A stretch of 64,000 bases of DNA from Azospirillum sp. TSH58 (GTDB lineage Bacteria > Pseudomonadota > Alphaproteobacteria > Azospirillales > Azospirillaceae): NCBI RefSeq assembly GCF_003119115.1, contig NZ_CP022367.1, forward strand, positions 633,001 through 697,000. The letters are read 5' to 3'. Every line of letters begins with the position of its first letter. The first letter of the stretch is position 1. Under the pieces are notes generated by a model that saw only the letters and a program-made list of their open reading frames with translations, was not told the origin of the DNA and did not search any database. Positions 8,772 through 17,744 of the stretch are shown here, one piece after another. The translations under genes and the position numbers were made by a program.

Positions 8772-8965
8772 ACCTGAGGAAAGGGCTGGCGGCGCCCTGT
8801 CGTGGCCGATCGCGGCCGTGCGCCGGGGGTCCGTTGTCCGCGCCGCCCGCGATCTGCTAAACCCGCCGAGGTCAACGACCGAGTCAATGATCGGGGGCGA
8901 CGGCCGGTGACGCCCCTTGGGAACAGCCCTGCACCCCACCTGCGGTTTCGGAACAGCCATCCATC

Positions 8966-9583
8966 ATGCAACTCGACCTTCTCAAGAGACCGGACGGACG
9001 CACCGCCATCCTGATGCCGTCCGGCTTCGTTCTCGATCTGCTGACGCCGGACGCCACGGGCATGCCCATCGCGGACATCGCCCAGTGCCTGTCGTCGCAG
9101 CCGCGCTGGGGCGGCGCCGCCCGGCCCTGGTATTCGGTGGCCGAGCATTCGGTGATGGTGTCGCGTCTCGTGCCGCCGCCCCTGGCCTATTCGGCCCTGA
9201 TGCACGATTGCGAGGAGTTCCTCGGCGACTGGCCGTCGCCGGTGAAGGTGATGCTCGACCGCGACTACGTCAAACAGCGGCTCCATCCGGTCAAGGACGC
9301 GCTGCGCCACTGGTTCGGCTTCGATGACGAGGCGCCGGCCATCAAGCAGGCCGACCTCGTCTGCATGGCGACGGAACTGCGCGATCTCCTGCCGCCCGCC
9401 TGGCTGGATTGGGGGCATCTGCCGCCCGCCCACCCGGACAGGATCGTCCCGGTCGGTCCCGACCGCGCCTACACCCTTTTCCTGGACCGGTACGAGGAGT
9501 TGAAGCACCTCGCCCAGCCTCAGAAAGCCAAATCCCAAAAGGCCAAGCCCACGCGAAACAAGCGCAGGACGCCGCAGCCTTAA
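8966..9583 (+). CDS. HD-domain phosphohydrolase (YfbR-like)
   Basis: 205 residues. The metal-binding HD pattern is clear: H61 (SVAEHSV), H80-D81 (LMHDCEEFLGDWPSPVK), E84, and an acidic residue later (AIKQADLVCMATELRDLLP). This is the layout of YfbR-type 5'-deoxynucleotidases and their phage relatives. The C-terminal ~25 residues are Lys-rich (KAKSQKAKPTRNKRR) and probably disordered. Substrate is inferred as a nucleotide. It precedes the hopanoid cluster with a 255-base gap, so there is no operon link. Confidence 0.85.
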   Translation: MQLDLLKRPDGRTAILMPSGFVLDLLTPDATGMPIADIAQCLSSQPRWGGAARPWYSVAEHSVMVSRLVPPPLAYSALMHDCEEFLGDWPSPVKVMLDRDYVKQRLHPVKDALRHWFGFDDEAPAIKQADLVCMATELRDLLPPAWLDWGHLPPAHPDRIVPVGPDRAYTLFLDRYEELKHLAQPQKAKSQKAKPTRNKRRTPQP

Positions 9584-9838
9584 CATTTGCGCCAGGACCG
9601 GCGCCGAAGGGGCCGTACGCGTGCCCGTACGCCTCATGCCGCGTTCGACCCGCCATTAGGAAACGTACGGGGGCCGGCGCGCCGCCGTACCGCGCCACGC
9701 ACGGCAAGTATCATACAGTAACCTACCTGCCGTGCGTTCCCGGACGCTCCACACTGGAGCGCGACGCAATTTCAGGGATGAGCGCATGACGGCGATCCAC
9801 CAGACGGCGATCCATGATGGACGGGGATTGGCTTAGCC
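9584..9838 (+). other. Intergenic region upstream of hpnH rich in GTAC motifs
   Basis: A 255-base gap without a gene. Four GTAC tetramers occur within about 80 bases (near 9614, 9627, 9665, 9687), followed by the 19-base palindrome at 9708-9726 that recurs upstream of hpnN. The region therefore looks like a regulated promoter for hpnH. No tRNA or small ORF is evident. Confidence 0.5.
9708..9726. promoter_or_regulatory. 19-bp palindromic motif, candidate hopanoid operator (copy 1)
   Basis: Reads GTATCATACAGTAACCTAC, i.e. GTA-N3-TAC-A-GTA-N3-TAC. Each 9-base half and the whole are two-fold symmetric. A second copy of the same layout, sharing a 9-base core CATACAGTA, is at 14051-14069 between shc and hpnN. 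It lies about 113 bases upstream of hpnH. A dimeric or paired-dimer repressor (for example TetR type) is the simplest reading; no such regulator is encoded nearby. Confidence 0.55.
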
Positions 9839-10966
9839 ATGGCCGTTCCCGCGATCCAGGCGGCGCTGGTCGGCGCCTATGTCATGCGCCAACGCCTCAG
9901 CGGCAGACGGCGCTTCCCGCTGGTTCTCATGATGGAGCCGCTGTTCCGCTGCAACCTCGCCTGCGCGGGCTGCGGCAAGATCGACTATCCCGACCCGATC
10001 CTGCGCCGCCGCCTGTCGGTGGAGGAGGCGCTGGGCGCGGTCGACGAATGCGGCGCCCCGGTGGTGTCCATCGCCGGCGGGGAGCCGCTGCTGCACCCCG
10101 AGATCCACACCATCGCCGCCGGCATCGTGGCCCGGCGCAAGTTCGTCTATCTGTGCACCAACGCCCTGCTGATGGAAAAGCGGCTCGACCGCTTCACCCC
10201 CAGCCCCTTCTTCACGTGGTCGGTCCATCTCGACGGCGGGCGGGAGGAGCATGACAGGGCGGTCTGCCAGCCGGGCGTCTACGACCGCGCCGTCGCGGCG
10301 ATCCGCGCCGCCAAGGCGCGCGGCTTCCGCGTCAACATCAATTGCACCCTGTTCGACGGGGCGGAGCCCGAGAAGGTCGCCGCCTTCTTCGACGAGGCCA
10401 TGGCCGCCGGCATCGACGCCGTCACCGTGTCCCCCGGCTACGCCTACGAGCGCGCGCCGGACCAGGAGCATTTCCTGAACCGCCGCAAGACCAAGGAGCT
10501 GTTCCGCGACGTCTTCGCGCGGGGCCGCGGCAAAAAATGGCGCTTTTCGCAATCGTCCCTGTTCCTGGACTTCCTCGCCGGCAACCGCAGCTACCGTTGC
10601 GCGCCCTGGGGCAACCCGACGCGCAACGTCTTCGGCTGGCAGCGCCCCTGCTACCTGCTGGGCGAGGGCTACGCCCCGACCTTCAAGGCGCTGATGGAGG
10701 AGACGGACTGGGACGCCTACGGCACCGGCAATTACGAGAAATGCGCCGACTGCATGGTCCACAGCGGCTATGAGCCGACCGCGGTCGAGGACACGCTGCG
10801 CAACCCTCTGGCGGCGCTCGCGGTCAGCCTGCGCGGGCCGCGCACGGAGGGGCCGATGGCTCCGGAAATCCCGCTGGACCACCAGCGCCCGGCGGAGGAG
10901 GTCTTCTCACGCCACGTCGCGGACACGCTCCGACGGATCGAGGCCGAGCGGACCGCCGCCGAGTAA
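9839..10966 (+). CDS. hpnH: Hopanoid biosynthesis radical SAM protein HpnH (adenosylhopane synthase)
   Basis: 375 residues. HpnH adds a 5'-deoxyadenosyl group to diploptene to give adenosylhopane, the first step of C35 side-chain formation. The radical SAM cluster motif is C38-x3-C42-x2-C45 (FRCNLACAGCGK), followed by VSIAGGEPLLHPEI and FVYLCTNALLM. A later Cys-rich stretch (CAPWGNP, NYEKCADCMVHSGYEPTA) is typical of the family. Its 3' end overlaps the convergent hpnG gene by 60 bases. Confidence 0.96.
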   Translation: MAVPAIQAALVGAYVMRQRLSGRRRFPLVLMMEPLFRCNLACAGCGKIDYPDPILRRRLSVEEALGAVDECGAPVVSIAGGEPLLHPEIHTIAAGIVARRKFVYLCTNALLMEKRLDRFTPSPFFTWSVHLDGGREEHDRAVCQPGVYDRAVAAIRAAKARGFRVNINCTLFDGAEPEKVAAFFDEAMAAGIDAVTVSPGYAYERAPDQEHFLNRRKTKELFRDVFARGRGKKWRFSQSSLFLDFLAGNRSYRCAPWGNPTRNVFGWQRPCYLLGEGYAPTFKALMEETDWDAYGTGNYEKCADCMVHSGYEPTAVEDTLRNPLAALAVSLRGPRTEGPMAPEIPLDHQRPAEEVFSRHVADTLRRIEAERTAAE

Positions 10967-11611
10967 ATCGTCGGGAACGGCCTTGGCGGCCCTGCGCAGT
11001 GACGCCAGGGCTTTGCCGAGGTCCCAGGCCAGCCGGCCCAGCGCGACGAGGTCGCGGGGGTCGGCGGCCAGCCGGGCCAGCACGGCGCCGGGGGCCATGC
11101 GCCCCGCCCCGTCCAGACCGGCCAGGGCCGCCCTGGGCAGCGCCCGCCATGCCGGGTCGGCGACCGCGCGCAGCACGGCGAAGGGCCGCCCCCAGGCCTG
11201 GCAGGCCCGCGCGACGGCAAGGCTCTCCAGATCGACCGCCACGGCGCCGGTCAGCGCCCGCAGCCGCGCCTTGTCCCCCACCGTCGCCGCCGGCATCCGG
11301 GCGCCGGCCACCACACCGGGCCGGGTCTGCGGCAGGGCGTGGCGCAGGCGGTCGTTCCAGGCCCGGCACGCCTCGTAGACGGCGCCGTCCTCATCGACGA
11401 CGGCGCTCGCCAGGACCAGCGAGCCGGGCCGCAAATCGGCCGCCAGGCCGCCCGCGATGCCGAAGCTGACGATCCCGCAGGCGCCCCCCTCCAGCAAGCG
11501 ATGCGCCGCCACCGTCGCCGCGGCATCCCCGGTGGCGCAGGCGACGGTCAGCCCGCTGCGCCGGGCCAGACGGGCTTCCAGTTTCATGCCGGTAAGGATC
11601 GCTGCGGTCAT
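10907..11611 (-). CDS. hpnG: Hopanoid-associated phosphorylase HpnG
   Basis: 234 residues, PNP/UDP-type nucleoside phosphorylase fold. HpnG removes adenine from adenosylhopane, giving the ribosyl (phospho)hopane precursor. Visible features: GIVSFGIAGGLAADLRPGSLVLAS (phosphate-binding glycine loop region) and AVAVDLESLAVARACQAWGRPFAVLRAVAD (purine and ribose site with D-x-E). It is the last gene of the minus-strand run shc, DUF2141 gene, hpnG; only 9 bases separate it from the DUF2141 gene. Confidence 0.93.
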   Translation of the reverse strand: MTAAILTGMKLEARLARRSGLTVACATGDAAATVAAHRLLEGGACGIVSFGIAGGLAADLRPGSLVLASAVVDEDGAVYEACRAWNDRLRHALPQTRPGVVAGARMPAATVGDKARLRALTGAVAVDLESLAVARACQAWGRPFAVLRAVADPAWRALPRAALAGLDGAGRMAPGAVLARLAADPRDLVALGRLAWDLGKALASLRRAAKAVPDDLLGGGPLGLDPSERVRDVA

Positions 11612-11620
11612 GACGCCTCC

Positions 11621-12019
11621 CTACGGCGATGTCCAGTAACGCAGCGTCAACACCGTTTCGAGGCCATCCTCCCCCACCGTCACGGCGGCGTCGCGGAAGC
11701 TCGGCGGCGCCAGGAGCACGGGGGCGTCGTTGCCGAAGGCGAAGCCCTCCCGCGGCACGCCGAGAAGGTTGCGGTCCAACTGCCCATTGCCGTTCTCGTC
11801 GTGATAGGCGCGCAGCGCGTAGGTCCCCGGCGGCACGTCGGGCACGGCGATGCGCACCGCCCCCTCGACCGCCGGGGCGGTGACCCGGAAGGCGCAGCGT
11901 CCCGCCGGGTAGGCCGCCTCCTCGCAGACGGCGAGGACGACCTGCCCCTCGCCGTTGCGCACGCCCTGGACGGTCACGGTCAGCGCCGCGGCCAGAACCG
12001 CCGCTGCCCTCACCTCCAC
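11621..12019 (-). CDS. DUF2141 domain protein
   Basis: 132 residues from GTG 12019, which lies 4 bases after the shc stop and implies translational coupling; GTG 12013 is an alternative start. A short hydrophobic N-terminus (AAAVLAAALTVTVQG) suggests export. The rest is a predicted beta-sandwich with the DUF2141 signature: VPPGTYALRAYHDENGNGQLDRNLLGVPREGFAFGNDA. The molecular role of this family is unknown. Its place between shc and hpnG suggests a role with hopanoid lipids at the envelope. Confidence 0.85.
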   Translation of the reverse strand: MEVRAAAVLAAALTVTVQGVRNGEGQVVLAVCEEAAYPAGRCAFRVTAPAVEGAVRIAVPDVPPGTYALRAYHDENGNGQLDRNLLGVPREGFAFGNDAPVLLAPPSFRDAAVTVGEDGLETVLTLRYWTSP

Positions 12020-12023
12020 CCCA

Positions 12024-13955
12024 TCACGTCCTCAGGGCCCGGTAGCGGGCCAGCGCCCACAGCGGGAAGCTCGCCGCGTAGCCGTGGTACTTCAGGTAGA
12101 AGACGCGCGGGAACCCGACGGCGGTGAAGGGCTCCTCGCTCCACAGCCCCTCGGCGTCGCGGGCCGACAGCAGATAGTCCACGCCGCGGTCCACCGCCGG
12201 GTGGTTGCCCTTGCCCGCCGCCATCAGCCCCAGCAGCGCCCAGGCGGTCTGCGAGGCGGTGGAGACCGGTCCCTCGCCGCGGGGGTTGCCGGCCCAATAG
12301 CTGGCGCCATCCTCGCCCCAGCCGCCGTCCGCGCGCTGGTGCGCCAGCAGCCACTGCGCGGCGCGCTGGACCGCCGGTGCCGTGTGCGGCACCCCGGCGG
12401 CGTTCAGCGCCTCCAGCGCCGACCAGGTGCCGTAGACGTAGTTGGTGCCCCAACGCCCGAACCAGGCGCCGTCGCTCTCCTGCTCGCGCTCCAGGAAGGT
12501 CAGGCCGCGGCGGGTCGGCAGGGTGTCGCGCCCCTCGCCCAGCCGGGCCAGCATCATGACGCAGCGTGCCGTCACGTCGGAGGTCGGCGGATCGAGCAGG
12601 GCGCCGTGGTCGGCGAAGGGGATGTGATTCAGGAAGTCGTGCTGGTTCTCGGCGTCGAAGGCGCCCCAGCCGCCGTTGCGGCTCTGCATCCCGACGATCC
12701 AGTCCCGCGCGCGGCGGATCGGTTCGCCATAGCGGTCGGCGTCCAGCCGTTGCAGGGCCATCACCACCATGGCGGTGTCGTCGGTGTCCGGGTAATGGGC
12801 GTTGTTGTACTGGAAGGCCCAGCCGCCCGACGCCAGCCCCGGCCGCTGCCACGCCCAATCGCCCTCGACGTCCAGGATCTGGCGGTCGATCAGCCAGTCC
12901 GCGCCGCGCCGGGCCGCGGCGCGGGCCAGCGGGCTTCCGGTCTCCAGCAGGGCGTTGCAGATGATCGCGGTGTCCCAGACCGGCGACAGGCAGGGCTGGC
13001 AATAGATGCGCCCCGGCTGGCGCACCACCAGCCCGCGCAACGCGCGGCGCGCCGTCGCCGCGTCGGGATGGTCGGGCGGCACGCCCAGGCAATGGAACAT
13101 CAACACGGCGTTGACCATCGCCGGGAAGATGGCGCCCAGCCCGTCCTCCCCGTTCAGCCGCTCGCTCACGAAGCGCACGGCGCGGTCGATGGCCGTCTGG
13201 CGCCCGTTGGCCGGAAGGCGCGGCTCCACCGCGTGCAGCGCCGCGTCGAGCGCGCGAAAGAGCGTGGCCCAGCCGCCGCGGCTGGTGTTGCTGTGCCAGT
13301 TGCGCACCTGCTCCGGCGGCTCGGTGAACAGCTCCGCGATGTCGATGCCGCGCGGGTTGCGGGCGCGCAGCCGGTGCGCCATGACGACGAGCAGCGGCAC
13401 CACCACCGTCCGCGACCAGTAGGAGATGCGGGAAATGTGGAAGGGCGACCAGGGCGGCAGGTTCATCACCTCCACCGGCATCGCCGGCACCGCCCGCCAG
13501 GGAATCTGCCCGAACTGGGCCAGCAGGATGCGGGTGAAGACGTTGCAGCGCGCCGCCCCGCCGCGCGCCAGGATCGCCTCGCGGGCGCGGCGCATGTGCG
13601 GCGCGTCGGGGCTGTCCCCCGCGGCCTTCAACGCGAAATAGGCCTTCACGCTGCAGCTGATGTCCATGGCGCCGCCGAAGAACAGCGGCCATCCGCCGTC
13701 CCTGCCCTGCCGCCCGCGGATGAAGGCCGCCAGACCGGCTTCCAGCTCCGGATCGATCTCGTCGAGGATGTGGTGCAGCAGCAGATATTCGGACGGGATG
13801 GTGGCGTCGGCCTCCAGCTCGAACACCCAATGGCCATCGGCCTGCTGGCGGCGGATCAGGGCGTCCGTGGCCTCGGCCACGGCGTCGCTCACGGCCTTGG
13901 CCGACGGCTCGGCCCGGTGGACCCGCAAGGTTGTGCTTGCGTTGTGGTCTTTCAT
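12024..13955 (-). CDS. shc: Squalene-hopene cyclase
   Basis: 643 residues from ATG 13955, preceded by GGGAG at 6 bases; upstream in-frame codons run into the divergent promoter and are ignored. The enzyme cyclises squalene to hopene and hopanol at the membrane. The acid catalytic motif DTDDTA is at residues 390-395. Several QW-type repeats are visible (DGGWPLFFGG, NGGWGAFDAENQ, ESDGAWFGRWGTNYVYGTW, DGGWGEDGASYW). Length fits the family. It heads the minus-strand run shc, DUF2141 gene, hpnG and is divergent from hpnN. Confidence 0.97.
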   Translation of the reverse strand: MKDHNASTTLRVHRAEPSAKAVSDAVAEATDALIRRQQADGHWVFELEADATIPSEYLLLHHILDEIDPELEAGLAAFIRGRQGRDGGWPLFFGGAMDISCSVKAYFALKAAGDSPDAPHMRRAREAILARGGAARCNVFTRILLAQFGQIPWRAVPAMPVEVMNLPPWSPFHISRISYWSRTVVVPLLVVMAHRLRARNPRGIDIAELFTEPPEQVRNWHSNTSRGGWATLFRALDAALHAVEPRLPANGRQTAIDRAVRFVSERLNGEDGLGAIFPAMVNAVLMFHCLGVPPDHPDAATARRALRGLVVRQPGRIYCQPCLSPVWDTAIICNALLETGSPLARAAARRGADWLIDRQILDVEGDWAWQRPGLASGGWAFQYNNAHYPDTDDTAMVVMALQRLDADRYGEPIRRARDWIVGMQSRNGGWGAFDAENQHDFLNHIPFADHGALLDPPTSDVTARCVMMLARLGEGRDTLPTRRGLTFLEREQESDGAWFGRWGTNYVYGTWSALEALNAAGVPHTAPAVQRAAQWLLAHQRADGGWGEDGASYWAGNPRGEGPVSTASQTAWALLGLMAAGKGNHPAVDRGVDYLLSARDAEGLWSEEPFTAVGFPRVFYLKYHGYAASFPLWALARYRALRT

Positions 13956-14127
13956 CGGCGCTCCCGCTTTGCCCCGGTGTCCCATGGTGGAGGTGTTGGG
14001 GGTGGAGGTATCAGGGTAACGAGGTGCCGCGGTTCGCCCATTCGTTGGAAGTAACATACAGTAGCGTACGTTGGGTGCCACAGGTTGTCCTGGCAGACTG
14101 CGTACGCTTTCGAGGGAGACGTACAGC
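13956..14127. promoter_or_regulatory. Divergent shc/hpnN promoter region
   Basis: A 172-base gap between two divergent hopanoid genes. It contains the second copy of the 19-base palindrome (14051-14069) and three further GTAC tetramers between 14065 and 14124. The GAGGGAG Shine-Dalgarno for hpnN is at 14112-14118. A single regulator bound here could control both directions. Confidence 0.5.
14051..14069. promoter_or_regulatory. 19-bp palindromic motif, candidate hopanoid operator (copy 2)
   Basis: Reads GTAACATACAGTAGCGTAC, the same GTA-N3-TAC-A-GTA-N3-TAC layout as 9708-9726, with 15 of 19 positions identical. It is 59 bases before the hpnN start and 96 bases before the shc start. Recurrence at two separate hopanoid promoters, within an otherwise unrelated sequence, argues for a shared regulator. 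Confidence 0.55.
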
Positions 14128-16815
14128 GTGACAGAACGGCAAGGTGTCCTGGACCGGATGGCGGACTTCGGCCGCGCCATGATCGGGGGCCTGGGCGCCC
14201 TGTCCTGCCGAAGGCCGAAGGTGACCCTGGGCGTCTGGGTGCTGCTGTCGGTCCTGGCCGGCTGGTATTCCGCCGACAATCTGACGATGAGCACCAGCAC
14301 GTCGGACATGATCGCGCCGGACACCGCCTTCCGCCAGCACACGGAAGAGTACCGGCAGGCCTTTCCCTTCGCGGACGACCAGATCGTCGTGGTGGTGGAC
14401 AGCCCGTCCCCCGACCAGTCGGACGCCGCCGCCGTACGTCTGGCGGAGCGCATGTCCGCCCGTACGGACGTGCTGTCGGCGGTGGAGGTGCCGTCCGCCG
14501 ATCCGTACTTCCACCGGTACGGCCTGCTCTTTCTCGACACGGAAAAATTGCAGGATCTGGCCACCCGGCTGGCCGGGGCGCAGGCGGCGCTGGGCGCGCT
14601 GAACGCCGCCCCGAACCTTCAGGGGCTGGCCGATCTGCTGGACCTGATCCTGACCCACGCGGACGAGGGCGCGCCGGCCACCCCCACCGAACTGCTGAAC
14701 CGGCTGGCGGTGAGCACCGCGACGGTGGCGGACGGCCGCCCCGTGCCGCTGTCCTGGACCGGGCTGGTGCAGGCCGCCGAGGAGGAGGACCGGGCGGCCA
14801 ACCGCCGCTTCGTCCTGGCCCGGCCCATCCTGGACAACAGTTCCTTCGGGCGGGGCCGGCCCGCGGTGACCGCGGTGCACGAGGCCATCGGCGCGGTGAT
14901 GGCGGAGCCGGTCGGCCAAGGGGTGGAGATGCGCGTCACCGGCGCCGTGCCGCTGCGCCAGACGGAGCTGGACACGGTCGCCAACAGCGCCGGCGTCGCC
15001 ACCATCCTGTCCTTCATCCTGGTTTCGGCGGTGCTGATCGCCGGGATGCGGTCGGGGCGGCTGATCGCCTGCATCATGGTGGTCCTGCTGCTGGGCCTGA
15101 CGCTGAGCGCCGGTGCGGCGGCGCTGACCGTGGGGCGGCTGAACCTGATCTCCGTCACCTGCGCGGTGATGTTCTTCGGGCTGGGCGACGATTACGGCGG
15201 GCACCTCGGCCTGCGCTACCAGGAGGAGCTGAGACGCGGCCTGCCGCCCCTGGCCGCCGCCATCGAAGCGGTCCGGGCGGTGGGGCCGGCGCTGGTGCTC
15301 AGCACCCTGTGCGCCATCATCGGCTTCCTGTCCTTCGTGCCGACCGCCTATCTGGGGCTGGCGGAGTTCGGCATCATCTCCGCCGTCGGCATGGTGGTCG
15401 CCCTGCTCATCAGCCTGAGCCTTCTGCCCGCCCTGATCGTCCTGCTGCGCCCCGGCCCCGGCGTCCCGGCGCCGGAGCGCGAGGACCGCGGCTTCGCCGG
15501 CTGGGTCACCCGCCACCACCGCGCGATCCTCGCCTTGGCCGGGGCCAGCGCCGTCCTGTCCATGGCGGCGCTGCCCCTGGTGCGGCTGGACGTCAACCCG
15601 CTGAACCTGCAGGACGAGCGGACGGAGGCCGTCGCCACCTACCGCGATCTGGCCGTCACCCCGCGCACCTCGCCCTATTCCGTCAACATCCTGACGCCGG
15701 ACCTCGCGGCGGCGCAGGCGCTGGCCGACCGGCTGCGCGCGCTGCCGGAGTCGGGCGGCGTGCGCACCTTCGCCAGCTTCATTCCCAAGGACCAGGAGGC
15801 CAAGCTGCCCATCCTGGCGGACATGTCGCTGCTGCTCGGCCCCAGCCTCGCCGCGCCGGCCACCTCGGCGGCGCTGGACCAGGGCGGGCTGGAACGGGCC
15901 TTCACCACGCTGAAGACGGTGCTGGAGGGCTATCTGGCGGACAAGCGCGACGGTCCACCCGAGATGCGCGCCGCCGTGCAGGGTTTCGGCAACGCCCTGG
16001 CCCGCATCCAGCCGGCAAGGCTCGCCACGCTCGACGCGGCCCTGACCGGGGGCGTGCCGCCGCTGCTCGACCGGCTGCGCGAGGGCATGGCGGTCGAGCA
16101 GCCGGTCACCGCCGCCGACGTGCCGGACAGCCTGAAGGCCCGCTGGATCGCCACGGACGGGCGCGCCCGCGTCGAGGTGCTGCCCACCCACGACATTTCC
16201 GACAGCCGCGCGATGGCCGACTTCGCCGACGCGGTGCTGGCCGTGGCGCCCAACGCCACCGGCGCCCCGGTGACGGTGACGGAGGCGGCGCGGGTCGTCG
16301 GCTCCTCCTTCCTGGAGGCGACGGCGCTGACGCTGGTGCTGATGGTGCTGCTGCTGGTCGCCGTGCAGCGCTCGGTGACCGGGATGGTGCTGATCCTGGC
16401 GCCGCTGATCCTGGCCGCCCTGTGGACCATGGCGACCGCCGGCCTGCTGGACATCCCCTTCAACTTCGCCAACGTGATCGTCATTCCGCTGCTGTTCGCG
16501 CTCGGCGTGTCGAGCAGCATCCACATGGTCACGCGCGGGCAGGATCTGGTGCGGGAGGGGGCGTCGGACAGCGCCTTCGGCATCGAGCTTCTGGTGACCA
16601 GCACGCCGCGCGCCGTCCTGGTCAGCACGCTGACCACCAGCACCGCCTTCGCCACGCTGGCGCTGTCCAATCACCGAGGGCTGTCCAGCATGGGGGTGCT
16701 GCTGGCGGTGTCGATCACCTACACGGTCATCTCGTCGCTGGTGGTCCTGCCGGCGCTGATGATCCTGTGGCACCGCTGGCGGCTGCGTCGCAGACGAGCA
16801 GCCCCGGCGCGGTGA
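14128..16815 (+). CDS. hpnN: Hopanoid RND (MMPL) transporter HpnN
   Basis: 895 residues from GTG 14128, with GAGGGAG at 14112-14118. HpnN moves hopanoids from the inner to the outer membrane. The layout is that of an MMPL/RND protein with two similar halves: a first transmembrane helix (VTLGVWVLLSVLAGW), a large periplasmic loop, a helix bundle (about residues 290-450, containing FFGLGDDYGGHLGLRY), a second periplasmic domain and a second bundle at the C-terminus (FANVIVIPLLFALGVSSSIHM). It is divergent from shc. Its 3' end overlaps the convergent SMP-30-like gene by 89 bases. Confidence 0.95.
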   Translation: MTERQGVLDRMADFGRAMIGGLGALSCRRPKVTLGVWVLLSVLAGWYSADNLTMSTSTSDMIAPDTAFRQHTEEYRQAFPFADDQIVVVVDSPSPDQSDAAAVRLAERMSARTDVLSAVEVPSADPYFHRYGLLFLDTEKLQDLATRLAGAQAALGALNAAPNLQGLADLLDLILTHADEGAPATPTELLNRLAVSTATVADGRPVPLSWTGLVQAAEEEDRAANRRFVLARPILDNSSFGRGRPAVTAVHEAIGAVMAEPVGQGVEMRVTGAVPLRQTELDTVANSAGVATILSFILVSAVLIAGMRSGRLIACIMVVLLLGLTLSAGAAALTVGRLNLISVTCAVMFFGLGDDYGGHLGLRYQEELRRGLPPLAAAIEAVRAVGPALVLSTLCAIIGFLSFVPTAYLGLAEFGIISAVGMVVALLISLSLLPALIVLLRPGPGVPAPEREDRGFAGWVTRHHRAILALAGASAVLSMAALPLVRLDVNPLNLQDERTEAVATYRDLAVTPRTSPYSVNILTPDLAAAQALADRLRALPESGGVRTFASFIPKDQEAKLPILADMSLLLGPSLAAPATSAALDQGGLERAFTTLKTVLEGYLADKRDGPPEMRAAVQGFGNALARIQPARLATLDAALTGGVPPLLDRLREGMAVEQPVTAADVPDSLKARWIATDGRARVEVLPTHDISDSRAMADFADAVLAVAPNATGAPVTVTEAARVVGSSFLEATALTLVLMVLLLVAVQRSVTGMVLILAPLILAALWTMATAGLLDIPFNFANVIVIPLLFALGVSSSIHMVTRGQDLVREGASDSAFGIELLVTSTPRAVLVSTLTTSTAFATLALSNHRGLSSMGVLLAVSITYTVISSLVVLPALMILWHRWRLRRRRAAPAR

Positions 16816-17743
16816 CCGACCCGGCGATCAGCCGTCCGTTCCAGCCCAGCGCGACCGTGGCGGCGGGGAAGCGTTCACCATCCTCGTCGAGCAGGACCTC
16901 CGTCCCGGCGGGCCCGAGCGCCGCGATGCGGGTCGGGGCCGCCGCCCCGCCCGGCCAGCCGTAGCGGTGCAGCGCCAGCCGGAACGGCGACGGGTGAAGC
17001 GCCACCAGCAGCCGCCCGTCCGGGGCCATCGTCAGATTGTCCGGCCCGCCGGGGACGGCGATGCGCCGCGGCGGCGCCTGCGGGTCGGACAGGCGGTAGA
17101 CGAGCAGCGCGTCCTCCCGCGTCGCGGCGACGGTCAGCCGGTCGTGGCTCGGGTCGGCGAACAGGCCGTTGGCGAAGCCGATCCCGCCGATCAGGACGCG
17201 GGCGTCGTCGTTTTCGACGAGGCCGACGAAGCCGTGGCGCCCGCCGAGGACGTTGTCCCGGATCACCGCCCCCCAGCCGCAGCCGCCGTGGCTGCTGGTG
17301 AACAGGAAGCGGTCGCCGTCCAGGAAGGCGACGTCGTTGCCCCGGCAGAGCAGAGGGCTGGCAATGGTGCCTTGGTGGGTCAGGGCAGAGCCGTCCAGGC
17401 GGTACCGCTCGACCGTGGCCGACCCGTCCTCCCGGCGGCTGATGGCGAGCAGGGAGCGCGACCCGTCCGGCTCCGCGCGCAGGTCGATCCCCGCCGGGCG
17501 CAGGCCGGTGGCGAGGGGGACGGCGGCAACCGTTGGCGCGTCGAGGGAGTCCAGCGTCAGCAGGTAGAGCCCCCCCGCGGTTCCGGTCCGGCGGTCGTAA
17601 GCGGACAGCACCGCCTGCCCGCGCGCGGCGTCGAGCGCCATGTCCTCGATGCCGATGACCGGGTGGCCGTTGGCGGTGATGGAGACGGTGCGGCAGGTGG
17701 CTTGAGCGGGATGGGTCAGGAGTGTGAAGAGGAGAAGGGTCAT
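16727..17743 (-). CDS. Exported SMP-30/strictosidine synthase-like beta-propeller protein
   Basis: 338 residues from ATG 17743; an upstream in-frame extension to 17941 runs through a repeat element and is rejected. The N-terminus MTLLLFTLLTHPAQA-T is a signal peptide, so the protein is exported. Repeats such as GIEDMALDAARGQAVLSAYD, GNDVAFLDGDRFLFTSSHG, GFANGLFADPSHDRLTVAA and GPDNLTMAPDGRLLVALHP are blades of a six-bladed propeller as in SMP-30, paraoxonase and strictosidine-synthase families, many of which hydrolyse lactones or esters. Substrate is unknown. The 3' end lies inside hpnN on the opposite strand. Confidence 0.8.
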   Translation of the reverse strand: MTLLLFTLLTHPAQATCRTVSITANGHPVIGIEDMALDAARGQAVLSAYDRRTGTAGGLYLLTLDSLDAPTVAAVPLATGLRPAGIDLRAEPDGSRSLLAISRREDGSATVERYRLDGSALTHQGTIASPLLCRGNDVAFLDGDRFLFTSSHGGCGWGAVIRDNVLGGRHGFVGLVENDDARVLIGGIGFANGLFADPSHDRLTVAATREDALLVYRLSDPQAPPRRIAVPGGPDNLTMAPDGRLLVALHPSPFRLALHRYGWPGGAAAPTRIAALGPAGTEVLLDEDGERFPAATVALGWNGRLIAGSVTAPGLLVCDAAASGATGSSAPAGPPATR

Positions 17744-17744
17744 T

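Noticed and set aside
14046..14072. EcfG-type stress promoter (GGAA..CGTT) before hpnN
   Set aside because: GGAAG-N17-CGTT is close to the consensus, but the hpnH copy of the region lacks it while the palindrome is shared, so a regulator site explains the data better.
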